Shown piece by piece: positions 30,325 through 39,062 of a stretch of DNA of 64,000 nucleotides. The stretch is from contig NZ_BMJE01000002.1 in the NCBI RefSeq assembly GCF_014642915.1, forward strand, positions 1 to 64,000. The letters are read 5' to 3'. The notes beneath the pieces were generated by a model. It was not told the DNA's origin. It was given only the letters and a program-made list of their open reading frames with translations, and made no database searches. The translations under genes were made by a program, and so were the position numbers. This stretch comes from Flavobacterium suaedae. Lineage in GTDB: Bacteria > Bacteroidota > Bacteroidia > Flavobacteriales > Flavobacteriaceae. Each line of letters starts with the position of its first letter. The first letter of the stretch is position 1.

Positions 30325-31077
30325 TTATTTTTTTACAATTTTTACTTGAGACGTTCTATTATCCTCAGTAGTAAATTTAGCTATGTAAATAGATGAAGTT
30401 AGTGCAGAAAGGTCGATGGTTTGATAACCGTTCTTTATTGCAGCAGCTTGTACTTTTTTACCATTAAGGTCAAATATTTCTACATTAGCAGCTATAGAAG
30501 AGTCTAACTGTAAAGCATCTGTTACAACTGTGTTTTTTAAATTAATACCAAGGTTAGAAAGTCCTTCTATATCATTAACTCCTGCTGTAGGGTTGTATAC
30601 GTAAGAAAAGCTAAGTAAAGTGCCAACTTCAGTACCATCTGAAGTGAATTGTACTAGAGACATATTGTAAACTACGTTTTCGCCTGCAGTATCTCCACCA
30701 TAACCACTAGCAAAGTGGTCATCAATATGATTAGTTCCTCCCGCTGTTATTTTTCCTTGTTCTAGATTACTAGGTACAGAACTTCCTTCTGACACGGAGA
30801 AGTAACATTGTTCTCCAAAACAAAAGAAAATAAAGAATTCGTTTCCGGCAGCATTTTCCATAGAGTCCATTCTTAATCTAACATATATATCGTCGTTAGT
30901 AAGGTTGGTAACTACAATAGGCATATATCCATCTTCTCCTTCATCAGTATTTAAAGAGTTAGTAGTGTAAGTATAACCGTCAGTTATTGTAACACCGTCT
31001 TTCCCTGTAACGCTTACTGTTTGTGCCTGTACAGCAAAGGTTAACATTGCAGCTGCAGCTAGTATAAATTTTTTCAT
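30325..31077 (-). CDS. Small T9SS type A sorting-domain protein
   Basis: The 250-residue product has a signal peptide (MKKFILAAAAMLTFAVQAQ). The mature domain (about 20-165) is beta-rich, with paired Cys in FFCFGEQCYFSV. The type A T9SS sorting domain follows (VEIFDLNGKKVQAAAI to QVKIVKK). I recognise no function beyond secretion. It is probably co-transcribed with the Omp28-like lipoprotein gene 41 bases downstream. It may be a substrate or partner of that thioredoxin-like protein, because it has a close Cys pair and shares the transcript; this is inference. Confidence 0.78.
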   Translation of the reverse strand: MKKFILAAAAMLTFAVQAQTVSVTGKDGVTITDGYTYTTNSLNTDEGEDGYMPIVVTNLTNDDIYVRLRMDSMENAAGNEFFIFFCFGEQCYFSVSEGSSVPSNLEQGKITAGGTNHIDDHFASGYGGDTAGENVVYNMSLVQFTSDGTEVGTLLSFSYVYNPTAGVNDIEGLSNLGINLKNTVVTDALQLDSSIAANVEIFDLNGKKVQAAAIKNGYQTIDLSALTSSIYIAKFTTEDNRTSQVKIVKK

Positions 31078-31105
31078 AATGTTAAAATAGAGTTTGTGTA
31101 TTTAA

Positions 31106-31150
31106 TTAAAAAGGCTATTGGAAGTAAATAAACTTACTTCCAATAGCACC
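31106..31150 (-). terminator. Strong hairpin terminator of the 501-residue redoxin gene
   Basis: GCTATTGGAAGTAA (31114-31127) and TTACTTCCAATAGC (31134-31147) form a perfect 14-bp stem with a six-base loop. On the minus strand the hairpin is followed by CCTTTTTAATT. It lies 30 bases after the stop at 31179 and upstream of the next gene's start at 31077. Confidence 0.88.
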
Positions 31151-31157
31151 AAATATA
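31150..31157 (-). promoter_or_regulatory. -7 element abutting the terminator hairpin, upstream of the small T9SS cargo gene
   Basis: On the minus strand this reads TATATTTG, an exact TAnnTTTG match, 72 bases before the start at 31077. A transcript starting here would begin within or just before the hairpin at 31114-31147. Confidence 0.4.
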
Positions 31158-31178
31158 AATTATTATTTTTTTACGCGA

Positions 31179-32684
31179 TTACTTTATTACAAGTTTTAGC
31201 GTTTTTTCAGCAGTATTCTCACCAGTTACTTTTGCAATATATACACCTGGCTGAAGTTGGCTAAGGTTCATAGTATCTCCGTTATTAATACCTTTTTGAG
31301 TGTGAACAGTTTTTCCTGTTACATCAATTACAGTTACATCAACAACACTTTGAGTTGCGAAGTTAAATATACCTGTTGATGGGTTAGGGTATATAGAGAA
31401 CTCATCAGTATTAAATTTCTCAGCATCCAGCTGTCCATTAGTTTTAAATGTAGCTTCTTGAATAAATACTTGACCAGCAAAGTCTCCGTCACTTTCAAAT
31501 AATGTTGTAGCTCCGTCCGCAGTTTCAAATATAATTCCGTGAGGTACGTCTGGTCCTGATTCATTGTAAGTCCACCCGTCTCCATAAGAATCTGTCATTG
31601 CTACCATATAACAGTCAATATCTTCTAAAGTTACTACATATTCAAAAGTTTGCTCATTATCTGCAGCAGTATAGTTTGGTGTATTCCATACTATATTTCC
31701 TGAACTGTCAAGTATATAAGCTTTCATTTCATTAGCCCACTCATCAGTGTGGATAGTAACTTTAATGTTTTGATAGCTGTCTACAGAAGCATTAGGAACT
31801 ACTGTAAAGTTTTCAGAAGCTAGGTTTTCAGGAATTGTAGCTACAGGAGTCTCACCATTTACCTGAGTTAACTCTACTTGATATTCAGCACTACCGTCAA
31901 GTTCTACGTTTTCAAAAGCTACAGTTTGTGCTTCGAATAAACCTAATTCTACAGTAAATGTTTGAGTATCTACAACTGTACCGTTCTTTTTAAGGTCAAT
32001 AGTAGCTGATGTTACGTTACTACCAAAACTTGTTAAGTTAAAGTTGATGTCTCCTGTGCTTTCACAGTATCTTGCATCTCCCGCCTCTATTTTAGCCCAG
32101 TTTTCAACACCTTCAAGCTGAGTACATGCTCCGTTGATGAATTGTGTAAGTTCTGCAGGTGTACCTCTTTCAATTTCGGTAACTATTCCTGGTTCACCCA
32201 CACCTTGTGGGCATATAGCAAACATAGTTGGGTATCCCGGGATATCGTATTCTGCACCAACATTATCGTTATTTATTATTGGATATGGAGTGCCTTCTGT
32301 CCAGTCACCTAGTGGGGCCGGTGGAGCCGGTATACCTGACGGTAAATCCTGAGGTAAATCCTCGCCGAAAATTTCACCTTCCGGAGTTCTCCAGTCAGAT
32401 TCAATATAAATTACTGCGATTTCATCACTTCCTTCCGGACCATAGGCATGGTAAATATCAGAAAGGTAATGTGTGTTGTGAAAACTCCAACATGGACCAC
32501 ACCATGCAGCAGACATATATACTACTACTGTTTTCCCTTCATCAAGATAAGCCTGTAATGATATCTCTTCTTGAGTTACTACATCTGTTCCGCTAAAGTC
32601 AGGAGCCTCACTCCCGTCAGCTATCTGTGCATTAGCTGAAAAACCTGCTAAAGCAAGCAATCCTAAAAGTAAAGTTTTTTTCAT
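31179..32684 (-). CDS. T9SS-secreted thioredoxin-like (TlpA/redoxin) protein
   Basis: The 501-residue product has a signal peptide (MKKTLLLGLLALAGFSANAQ). An N-terminal redoxin/TlpA-like fold spans about 22-190, with SAAWCGPCWSFH (CxxC near 62-65) and the cis-Pro loop in DIPGYPTMFAICP. A beta-sandwich region follows (about 200-410), with a segment ITVEDIDCYMVAM-like and DSYGDGW. The type A T9SS sorting domain ends it (SIYPNPSTGIF to KLVIK). It is a paralogue of the gene at 32950-34428. I infer an exported, surface-located thiol-disulfide oxidoreductase. It is probably monocistronic, given a strong terminator downstream and a 265-base region upstream carrying an operator-like element shared with the paralogue. 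Confidence 0.85.
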   Translation of the reverse strand: MKKTLLLGLLALAGFSANAQIADGSEAPDFSGTDVVTQEEISLQAYLDEGKTVVVYMSAAWCGPCWSFHNTHYLSDIYHAYGPEGSDEIAVIYIESDWRTPEGEIFGEDLPQDLPSGIPAPPAPLGDWTEGTPYPIINNDNVGAEYDIPGYPTMFAICPQGVGEPGIVTEIERGTPAELTQFINGACTQLEGVENWAKIEAGDARYCESTGDINFNLTSFGSNVTSATIDLKKNGTVVDTQTFTVELGLFEAQTVAFENVELDGSAEYQVELTQVNGETPVATIPENLASENFTVVPNASVDSYQNIKVTIHTDEWANEMKAYILDSSGNIVWNTPNYTAADNEQTFEYVVTLEDIDCYMVAMTDSYGDGWTYNESGPDVPHGIIFETADGATTLFESDGDFAGQVFIQEATFKTNGQLDAEKFNTDEFSIYPNPSTGIFNFATQSVVDVTVIDVTGKTVHTQKGINNGDTMNLSQLQPGVYIAKVTGENTAEKTLKLVIK

Positions 32685-32874
32685 TTTTTCTAGAAATTAG
32701 TTGTCTTAATTTTTATGTAACGTTTTTTTTATGAAATGTTATATTTTTAACTAATTATAAAAATATAGTTCATTTTTATCCGAAAGTATATAAAATAAGT
32801 TTATTTCCAAAATTTACATTAAAAATTTTAGTTAATTAACATTTTCTAGTGTTAATGCGGTATTTAGGCTATTT

Positions 32875-32894
32875 CCCTATGGATATAGTAGGGT
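32875..32894. promoter_or_regulatory. Operator-like imperfect palindrome upstream of the 501-residue redoxin gene
   Basis: CCCTATGGATATAGTAGGGT carries inverted CCCTA/TAGGG arms. It lies 191 bases upstream of the start at 32684 and has a close match (16 of 20 or better by eye) upstream of the paralogous gene at 34591-34610. Confidence 0.45.
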
Positions 32895-32949
32895 TTTATG
32901 TAGATGTTTATTAATTCGTTAATGTGTTTAGTTAAACTAAAAATAAATA

Positions 32950-34428
32950 TTATTTAATGATTAGTTTTTCTGTTTTACTGCTGTTGTTACTTTCTATTTG
33001 AGCAATGTATACGCCTTTTTGTAGTGTGCTTAAATTAATACTGTTGCCATTATCAAGTTGTTTACCGCTGTACACCGTTTTGCCTGTTAAGTCTGTAATA
33101 GTTATAGCAACAGGTATTTCGGTTTTAACGTTGAATATACCGTTAGAAGGGTTAGGGTAAATTACAAATTCATTACTTTTGATAGTGTTTGTAGATAGTA
33201 CCCCGTTAGTTTTAAAAGCATACCTTTCATTTAACACATCACCAAAATCATCTACTTTAATACGAAGAACCTGATTTCCGTTTCCGATAATTTCTATTCC
33301 CGGCTCTATTTCTCCTAAGTCAGTATTCCAGCCATCGCCAAAATCATCATAAAGGTTGATGTGGAAACACTCTTGTGTTCCTTCAGGTATAATAACATTA
33401 TAATATTTAGCTGTTAAACCATCGGGACCTCCGCCTCCTGAGTTGTTTTCGTTGCCGGGTTCATACTCGTCACTTATAAGTATTTCCTCGTTACTGTCTC
33501 TAATGTCCCAACTTATTTCTCCGGGGTAGTAGTCAGTATATACTATTATAGTTAAGTTGTTTCCTGCTTCTGGAGTTTCTTCAAATACAATAGTGCTTTT
33601 TTCAAGAGGTCCGTTAAAAACTGAACCACCATTAACCTGAGTAATCTCTACAGTATAGTCATGTGTCGAATTAAATGTAATATCATTAAAAGAAGCGGAT
33701 AAACCTGTAAAAGCCTCGATTGTTTCTTCAGAGAAAGTTTCCGAATGGATAGTTGCTCCGTCTTGTTTAAGAGAAACTTCAATACTATTTATGTCATTAG
33801 TTCCATAGTTCGTGATCTTAAAATCAACATCATTTATACCTGAGTTATCGCACACTCTCATGGAAGGAGTTGTTATCTCTGCATGGTTTTCAATTCCAGT
33901 CAAATCGCCATTACATCCTGAAATCTGTCCTATATAATGTCCGCGTGGGTCAGGGTTTGAAGCAGGACCCTGTATATGGAACTGAGATCCGTCAGGACAT
34001 ATTTTTATCCACGAAGGATACCCGTCTACAGGATAATAATACTGTATAGTGTGATCGTTAATAATTGGGTAAGGGGTTCCTTCAAGCCAATTTCCTCGGC
34101 TTGCTGTTGTTAATCCTTTCAAATCATCCATTCCGGTACCCGGGTCGCATTCAATAAATAACATTACTATCTCATCAGACCCATCAGGACCGTATGCCTG
34201 GTAAATCTCTGAGAAGTAATGACCTGAATGGTAGCCCCAGCAAGGAGTACACCAAGTAGCAAAGAAATCAAGTATTACTGTTTTTCCATCATCAAGGTAG
34301 TCTTGCAAATGGTGCTCGTTGCCATTTATATCGGTAGCTGTAAAATCAGGAGCAGCACCTTCAATAGGTATTTGGGCGTTAACTGTAGAAAAAGTTAAGA
34401 TAATCAGCAGGAGGAATAATTTTTTCAT
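32950..34428 (-). CDS. T9SS-secreted thioredoxin-like (TlpA/redoxin) protein, paralogue
   Basis: The 492-residue product has a signal peptide (MKKLFLLLIILTFSTVNAQ). The N-terminal redoxin-like fold (about 22-175) has FFATWCTPCWGYHSGH (CxxC near 61-64) and the cis-Pro loop PVDGYPSWIKICP. A beta-rich middle follows, with LYDDFGDGWNTD, and then the type A sorting domain (VIYPNPSNGIF to KLIIK). It is co-linear with the product of the gene at 31179-32684, and both keep the unusual WC.PCW followed by a His-rich stretch. Known family: thioredoxin-fold reductases. Inferred: the enzyme acts outside the cell after T9SS export. It is divergent from the tlpA-like gene at 34715. Confidence 0.85.
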   Translation of the reverse strand: MKKLFLLLIILTFSTVNAQIPIEGAAPDFTATDINGNEHHLQDYLDDGKTVILDFFATWCTPCWGYHSGHYFSEIYQAYGPDGSDEIVMLFIECDPGTGMDDLKGLTTASRGNWLEGTPYPIINDHTIQYYYPVDGYPSWIKICPDGSQFHIQGPASNPDPRGHYIGQISGCNGDLTGIENHAEITTPSMRVCDNSGINDVDFKITNYGTNDINSIEVSLKQDGATIHSETFSEETIEAFTGLSASFNDITFNSTHDYTVEITQVNGGSVFNGPLEKSTIVFEETPEAGNNLTIIVYTDYYPGEISWDIRDSNEEILISDEYEPGNENNSGGGGPDGLTAKYYNVIIPEGTQECFHINLYDDFGDGWNTDLGEIEPGIEIIGNGNQVLRIKVDDFGDVLNERYAFKTNGVLSTNTIKSNEFVIYPNPSNGIFNVKTEIPVAITITDLTGKTVYSGKQLDNGNSINLSTLQKGVYIAQIESNNSSKTEKLIIK

Positions 34429-34590
34429 TGTTAATAGAGGTTAAAGTTATTGGTTTTTGTTAAATAGGTGATTTATATTTAAAGTATATTGATTTTAGTT
34501 AAATTATTTTCCGAAAGTATGTAAAAATATTTAAGTTACAAAATGTTTAAGTTGTACTTATACAGTGTTTTACCTCGCTAATTAGCTTTT

Positions 34591-34610
34591 CTCTATAGAT
34601 ATAATAGGGT
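34591..34610. promoter_or_regulatory. Operator-like element upstream of the 492-residue redoxin gene
   Basis: CTCTATAGATATAATAGGGT matches the element at 32875-32894. It lies in the 286-base divergent region between the redoxin gene and the tlpA-like gene, so it could affect both. Confidence 0.45.
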
Positions 34611-34714
34611 GTTTAAGGCTTTTATTTTTTTAAAGAAAAAAGGATGGATAATGTCAAAAAATTTTTAATATTGCCGAATAACAACACATTTATTAAAAAC
34701 ATAACTAAATTATA

Positions 34715-35191
34715 ATGAAAAAGATATTCATACTTTTCTTGTTTTTAAGTTTTTCAGCTTTTGCTCAAAAACAAATGCCTAATGTTACTATAAAGTCAGT
34801 TAATAATAAAAGGTATAACGTTAAAACCGATTTTAGTGAAGAAGATAAAATATACGTTTTTGCTTTTTGGGCTACATGGTGTGCGCCATGTATTAACGAG
34901 CTTGATGCCATAAAAGAACATTACTCAGAATGGAGTAAGGAACTGAATATGGAAGTTGTGGCGGTTTCTATAGACGACTCCAGAACACAAAGAAGAGTAA
35001 AACCGCTACTTAACGGTAAAAACTGGCCTTATACTATACTTATAGATAATAACCAGGATTTAAAAAGAGCACTTTCTATAGTAAATGTGCCATATACTGT
35101 AGTTGTAAAAAACAAAAAAGTAGTATATGTACACAATGGTTATAGCCAAGGAGCAGAAAACGAGTTATATAACAAACTCAAGGAACTATAG
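34715..35191 (+). CDS. TlpA-like periplasmic thiol-disulfide oxidoreductase
   Basis: The 158-residue product has a signal peptide (MKKIFILFLFLSFSAFAQ) and a single thioredoxin fold. FWATWCAPCINEL carries the CxxC near residues 56-59, and VPYTVVV carries the cis-Pro. There is no sorting domain or lipobox, so it is expected to be a soluble periplasmic protein that reduces or oxidises cysteines. It is followed after three bases by the DUF6029 barrel gene, so the two form an operon. It is divergent from the T9SS redoxin gene. Confidence 0.9.
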   Translation: MKKIFILFLFLSFSAFAQKQMPNVTIKSVNNKRYNVKTDFSEEDKIYVFAFWATWCAPCINELDAIKEHYSEWSKELNMEVVAVSIDDSRTQRRVKPLLNGKNWPYTILIDNNQDLKRALSIVNVPYTVVVKNKKVVYVHNGYSQGAENELYNKLKEL

Positions 35192-35194
35192 AAA

Positions 35195-36880
35195 ATGAAA
35201 AGACTATTACTGCTGCTTTTACCTTTAGCAACCGGGGTTTTGTATGCCCAGGAAGAAGAGGAAAAAGAAGAGGTTAGGATATACGGTGGTTTCGAATCGA
35301 ACACGCAATGGTATCTTAATGATGAAGGGAGAGGTATTGAACAACCGAGTAACCCAATACGTTCTAACAACTATTTTTTAATAAACTCTCAATACAGTAA
35401 TTTCTCTGCAGGCTTTCAGTTAGAAGTATATGAAAGTGATGCATTACTGAATTATAATCCCGGTTTTCATGATGGGGGTGTAGGTACGTATTACATGAGC
35501 TATCAGACTGAAAAGCTGGAATTGACTGCCGGTTATTTTTATGAACAGTTTGGTAGTGGTTTACTACTGAGAGCATGGGAAGACAGAGCTTTGGGGATTA
35601 ATACAGCATTACGCGGAGGACGTGTAATATACAGACCGAGTTATAATGTAAAACTTACAGCATTATTCGGTCAGCAACGTACAGGTTTCGAGGTGTCAGA
35701 CGGAAGAATATACGGTTTCGATTCCGATTTTAATTTAAGTACATTATTTAAATTTGAGCAAACTGACCTTTCAGTTGGTGCTACATATGTAGGGCGATAT
35801 GAAAAGTTAAACATGCCAGACCCGTCTTTTAATGAATTAACCAGTGCAGTAGCAGGTAGAATTAATTTTATACATAATTCATTCTATGCCTCAGGAGAGT
35901 ATAACTATAAAGAAGAAGACGGTGTACTTGATGTACAAAACCGTATAAACAATGAGTTTGTTAAGCCCGGTAATGCTATATTGCTAAACTTTGGTTATAC
36001 GGGCACAGGTTTAGGGATAGATGCTACTGTAAGAAGAACGGAAAATATGAGTTTCCTTTCGGAAAGAGAGCCAACTTTTGTTGATGCAACTTCTTCGAGC
36101 CTTAACTATAACGACAAGGTATTAAACTTTGTTCCTGCCTTAACTAAGCAGCACCACTCTAATCTTGCTAATATTTATGTATATCAGGCACAAAATAAAG
36201 TTGATTTTGTAGACCAAGGTATAATGAAAGCAGGAGAAACAGGAGGACAAATTGATATTTTCTACGAATTTCCGAAAGAAACAACATTTGGGGGTAAATA
36301 TGGTACTAAGTTAGCCTTAAATGCTTCCAGCTGGTATAACCTGCCGGGGCAATATCGTTATGCGCCTGCGGATTATGATACTGACTTTTTCGGTGTAGGA
36401 GAGAAATACTTTTCTGATTATAACATTGAGATAAAGAAAAGACTTTCTGAAACATGGCTTACTAATTTTTACTACATAAACCAGTACTACAATACACAGT
36501 GGTTACAAGGTGGTGAAAAAGTAAAAAGTAACATTGTTACGGGAGAAGCCATTTATAATTTTGATACCACAAAGTCTATACGTGTTGAAGCAGAACACAT
36601 GTGGGCTGATGCTGACAGAAAAAACTGGGCAGGAGGTACTGTAGAGTTAAACCTTAACGATAAATACTCACTGTATGTTTGGGATATTTATAATTATGGT
36701 AATGATGATGAAGATATGCAAACACATTACTATAATGTTGGAGGAGCATACAGGCATGGAGCTACACGTATCGCAGTAAACTATGGTCGCCAGCGTGGTG
36801 GTCTGGTTTGTGTAGGAGGTGTATGCCGTTTTGTCCCCGAAAGTACAGGATTTACACTTTCACTAAATACAGCGTTTTAA
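35195..36880 (+). CDS. DUF6029 family outer-membrane beta-barrel protein
   Basis: The 561-residue product has a signal peptide (MKRLLLLLLPLATGVLYAQ), then an acidic EEEEKEE start and many alternating amphipathic strands rich in Tyr/Asn/Gly through to a C-terminal GFTLSLNTAF strand, as expected of an outer-membrane barrel. I assign DUF6029 from the overall pattern (YGGFESNTQWYLND start, GLLLRAWEDRALGINTALRG). Function is unknown. Linkage with a TlpA-like gene and Omp28-like genes suggests a barrel that works with the redox proteins, perhaps as their anchor or export partner (inference). A terminator follows. Confidence 0.78.
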   Translation: MKRLLLLLLPLATGVLYAQEEEEKEEVRIYGGFESNTQWYLNDEGRGIEQPSNPIRSNNYFLINSQYSNFSAGFQLEVYESDALLNYNPGFHDGGVGTYYMSYQTEKLELTAGYFYEQFGSGLLLRAWEDRALGINTALRGGRVIYRPSYNVKLTALFGQQRTGFEVSDGRIYGFDSDFNLSTLFKFEQTDLSVGATYVGRYEKLNMPDPSFNELTSAVAGRINFIHNSFYASGEYNYKEEDGVLDVQNRINNEFVKPGNAILLNFGYTGTGLGIDATVRRTENMSFLSEREPTFVDATSSSLNYNDKVLNFVPALTKQHHSNLANIYVYQAQNKVDFVDQGIMKAGETGGQIDIFYEFPKETTFGGKYGTKLALNASSWYNLPGQYRYAPADYDTDFFGVGEKYFSDYNIEIKKRLSETWLTNFYYINQYYNTQWLQGGEKVKSNIVTGEAIYNFDTTKSIRVEAEHMWADADRKNWAGGTVELNLNDKYSLYVWDIYNYGNDDEDMQTHYYNVGGAYRHGATRIAVNYGRQRGGLVCVGGVCRFVPESTGFTLSLNTAF

Positions 36881-36902
36881 AGAGTAACTAACCAAACACC
36901 AT

Positions 36903-36942
36903 AAAAGTCCTTATTACTTCGGTAGTAAGGGCTTTCTTTTTT
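36903..36942 (+). terminator. Terminator of the tlpA-DUF6029 operon
   Basis: AAAGTCCTTATTAC (36904-36917) pairs with GTAGTAAGGGCTTT (36922-36935) through two G-T pairs, around a TTCG tetraloop. A T-rich tail follows. Confidence 0.88.
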
Positions 36943-37003
36943 ATTATACTTTGTAGCTGTAAAAACTTTAATATTTTTATAGAGGTAAAATTTATTAATA
37001 GTG

Positions 37004-37978
37004 ATGAGTAAAGACATAAATTGGGGAATAATAGGTTGCGGTAATGTAACAGAATTAAAAAGTGGACCTGCATATACTAAAACAGAAGGCTTTAAACTAT
37101 ATGCTGTAATGCGTCGTGACTTGGCAAAAGCAGAAGACTATGCTAAACGCCATAATGTTCCTGTTTTTTATAATGATGCAGACAAACTTATAAATGACCC
37201 GGATGTTGATGCAGTATATATTGCTACCCCGCCCGATACTCATAAATATTATGCGCTAAAAGTAGCAGAAGCAGGTAAGCCATGTTGTATAGAAAAACCA
37301 ATGGCACCCAGTTATGAAGAATGTAAAGTTATTTGCGATGCCTTTGGTGAAAAACAAGTGCCCCTTTTTGTAGCCTATTACAGGCGTTCTTTGCCAAGAT
37401 TTAAACAAGTAAGGGAATGGATAGACAATGGGGAGATAGGAAAACCACGACATATAAACTGGTTATTGACCAGAACGCCATCGCCTGCAGATAAATCAAA
37501 AGAATATAACTGGCGTACTGATGCGGCTATTGCGACAGCAGGCTATTTTGATGATTTAGCCAGTCATGGTATTGATTTATTTATACAAATGTTAGGTAAA
37601 GTTATCGAAGCTAAAGGTATTGCATTAAACCAACAGGGATTATATTCCGCTAAAGATGCTGTTACAGGTTGCTGGCTTCACAATACCCGAGTTACCGGTT
37701 CGGCAACATGGAACTTTGGTAGTAATTCCAGAGAGGATATAGTGGAGCTATATGGTAGCGATGGTAAAATAACATTTTCTGTTTTTGGAGAAGAACCTGT
37801 AGTGTTGGAAAATAACAATGATAAAAAAGAATTGTTTATAGAAAACCCTGAAAACATACAATTATATCATGTGCGTAATATGAGAGAGCACTTGTTGGGA
37901 AATAGTGTACACCCTTCTACAGGGGAAACAGGAGCGCATACCTCTTGGGTGTTAGATAAAATTGTAGGGAAGCTTTAG
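37004..37978 (+). CDS. Gfo/Idh/MocA family NAD(P)-dependent oxidoreductase
   Basis: The 324-residue product starts at the ATG at 37004, preceded by an in-frame GTG. The N-terminal Rossmann fold has WGIIGCGNVTE, and the family EKP motif appears in CCIEKPMAPSYEE (about residue 93). The C-terminal alpha/beta domain contains DDLASHGIDLFIQML, with the expected catalytic-type His. Such enzymes oxidise sugars, inositols or related polyols; the substrate cannot be read from the sequence. It stands next to the galactose regulator and operon, and converges on the regulator with a 10-base gap. Confidence 0.88.
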   Translation: MSKDINWGIIGCGNVTELKSGPAYTKTEGFKLYAVMRRDLAKAEDYAKRHNVPVFYNDADKLINDPDVDAVYIATPPDTHKYYALKVAEAGKPCCIEKPMAPSYEECKVICDAFGEKQVPLFVAYYRRSLPRFKQVREWIDNGEIGKPRHINWLLTRTPSPADKSKEYNWRTDAAIATAGYFDDLASHGIDLFIQMLGKVIEAKGIALNQQGLYSAKDAVTGCWLHNTRVTGSATWNFGSNSREDIVELYGSDGKITFSVFGEEPVVLENNNDKKELFIENPENIQLYHVRNMREHLLGNSVHPSTGETGAHTSWVLDKIVGKL

Positions 37979-37988
37979 TATTGTAACT

Positions 37989-38990
37989 TTAAAGCGAGTT
38001 GCGTAGTAGTAATTGTGATTGATTTTCTATTGTTTCCCGTTTGTTGTTTAATACCATTTCGGCAAGTAGTTTACCCATATCCTTAAAGTCTGTAGATATA
38101 GTAGTTACACCGTTTTCTACAACTTTTTTTAGCGGAGTATCATTGTAAGAAATAATACCAAAATCAGTACCGGTTTGTAGCTCTTGCTTTTTAGCCTGTA
38201 GTATAATGTTTACCAAGTGCCTGTCATCAGGTACAATGTAAACCTCTCCTTTGTTTATTGTGTTCGTAGTGAACTCTGCTACTATATCATATTGAAAATT
38301 CTGCCGGATACAATATTGGGTAAAACCCTTTACCATGCCTTTTGGTTGTTTAAAATCATCAAACACTAAAATCAACTTTTTGTAGCGTAATAGTTTTTTA
38401 TGCGCTTGGGTTAAACCATTAAAAATATCTTTCTCAAAATTTTGATGTACCGAAGGATAATTGTAAAGCTCTTTGTTAGTTTGATCTAAAATATATACAT
38501 CCTTTTCAGGGAGTTGTTTTATGCTCTCGGCAGCTTCTTTAAGGTTGGTGGGCATAATAACATACTTAGAGTAATAGCCGTTATTTTCTTTAATCAGTTT
38601 TTTAAAAACATCAGGATTAAAATAATGAAAGAAAACATCAGCTTTAGCCTGATTGCCAATTGTGACCATAAATGAATTGTATAAATCTTCTTTAAAGGTG
38701 TTTAGTTCATCAAACAAAAGAAAAATGCGTTGTTCATGGCTTATAAACTCCTCACTCTTCACATAATACCCTTTTCCCTTTGCGGCATATATAATGCCTC
38801 TCTTTTTTAGTTTTTCATAGGCTAGGAGTACAGTATCACGCGAGAGTGAAAACTCAAGGGCTACTTTGTTTACGGAGGGTAATTTTTCGCCTCTTTTCAG
38901 TTTTTTATTAGCAATGGCATCAATTACGCCTTCTGTTATTTGCTGATATTTTGGTGTTCCTGACTTCGGGTTAATAGTAATAATTTTCAT
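37989..38990 (-). CDS. GntR-family transcriptional regulator with sugar-binding-like effector domain
   Basis: The 333-residue product has an N-terminal winged helix (about 1-72: GTPKYQQITEGVIDAI, GEKLPSVNKVALEF, KGKGYYV). A C-terminal periplasmic-binding-protein-like effector domain follows (about 85-330; DFGIISYNDTPLKKVV). This architecture, GntR head with LacI-type sensor, is the one used by arabinose-type regulators. It is divergent from galM-galK-galT with a 101-base gap, so it probably represses that operon and itself, with a galactose-related effector (inference). Confidence 0.88.
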   Translation of the reverse strand: MKIITINPKSGTPKYQQITEGVIDAIANKKLKRGEKLPSVNKVALEFSLSRDTVLLAYEKLKKRGIIYAAKGKGYYVKSEEFISHEQRIFLLFDELNTFKEDLYNSFMVTIGNQAKADVFFHYFNPDVFKKLIKENNGYYSKYVIMPTNLKEAAESIKQLPEKDVYILDQTNKELYNYPSVHQNFEKDIFNGLTQAHKKLLRYKKLILVFDDFKQPKGMVKGFTQYCIRQNFQYDIVAEFTTNTINKGEVYIVPDDRHLVNIILQAKKQELQTGTDFGIISYNDTPLKKVVENGVTTISTDFKDMGKLLAEMVLNNKRETIENQSQLLLRNSL

Positions 38991-39000
38991 GGTCTCAAAT

Positions 39001-39032
39001 ACTGGTAGGGTAAAGATACTAAAACTGGTAGG
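39001..39032. promoter_or_regulatory. Candidate operator: two direct repeats in the gal divergent promoter
   Basis: ACTGGTAGG occurs at 39001-39009 and 39024-39032, 23 bases apart (about two helical turns), each preceded by an A-rich stretch (AAT and AAA). The site lies between the GntR-type gene and galM, just upstream of the -7 element of galM. Confidence 0.55.
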
Positions 39033-39062
39033 TAGTAGTAGGTTTTTATAATAGTAAAAGTT

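Noticed and set aside
37001..37003. GTG start for the Gfo/Idh/MocA gene, and TTG starts for the 548-residue protein, asnS, the patatin gene and the 45227 barrel
   Set aside because: An ATG lies a few codons downstream in each case and gives a better N-terminus (signal peptide or family start). The alternative starts add no plausible residues.
37960..37995. Short hairpin between the oxidoreductase and GntR genes as a terminator
   Set aside because: Only six base pairs with a long loop inside the ends of both genes; too weak to support.
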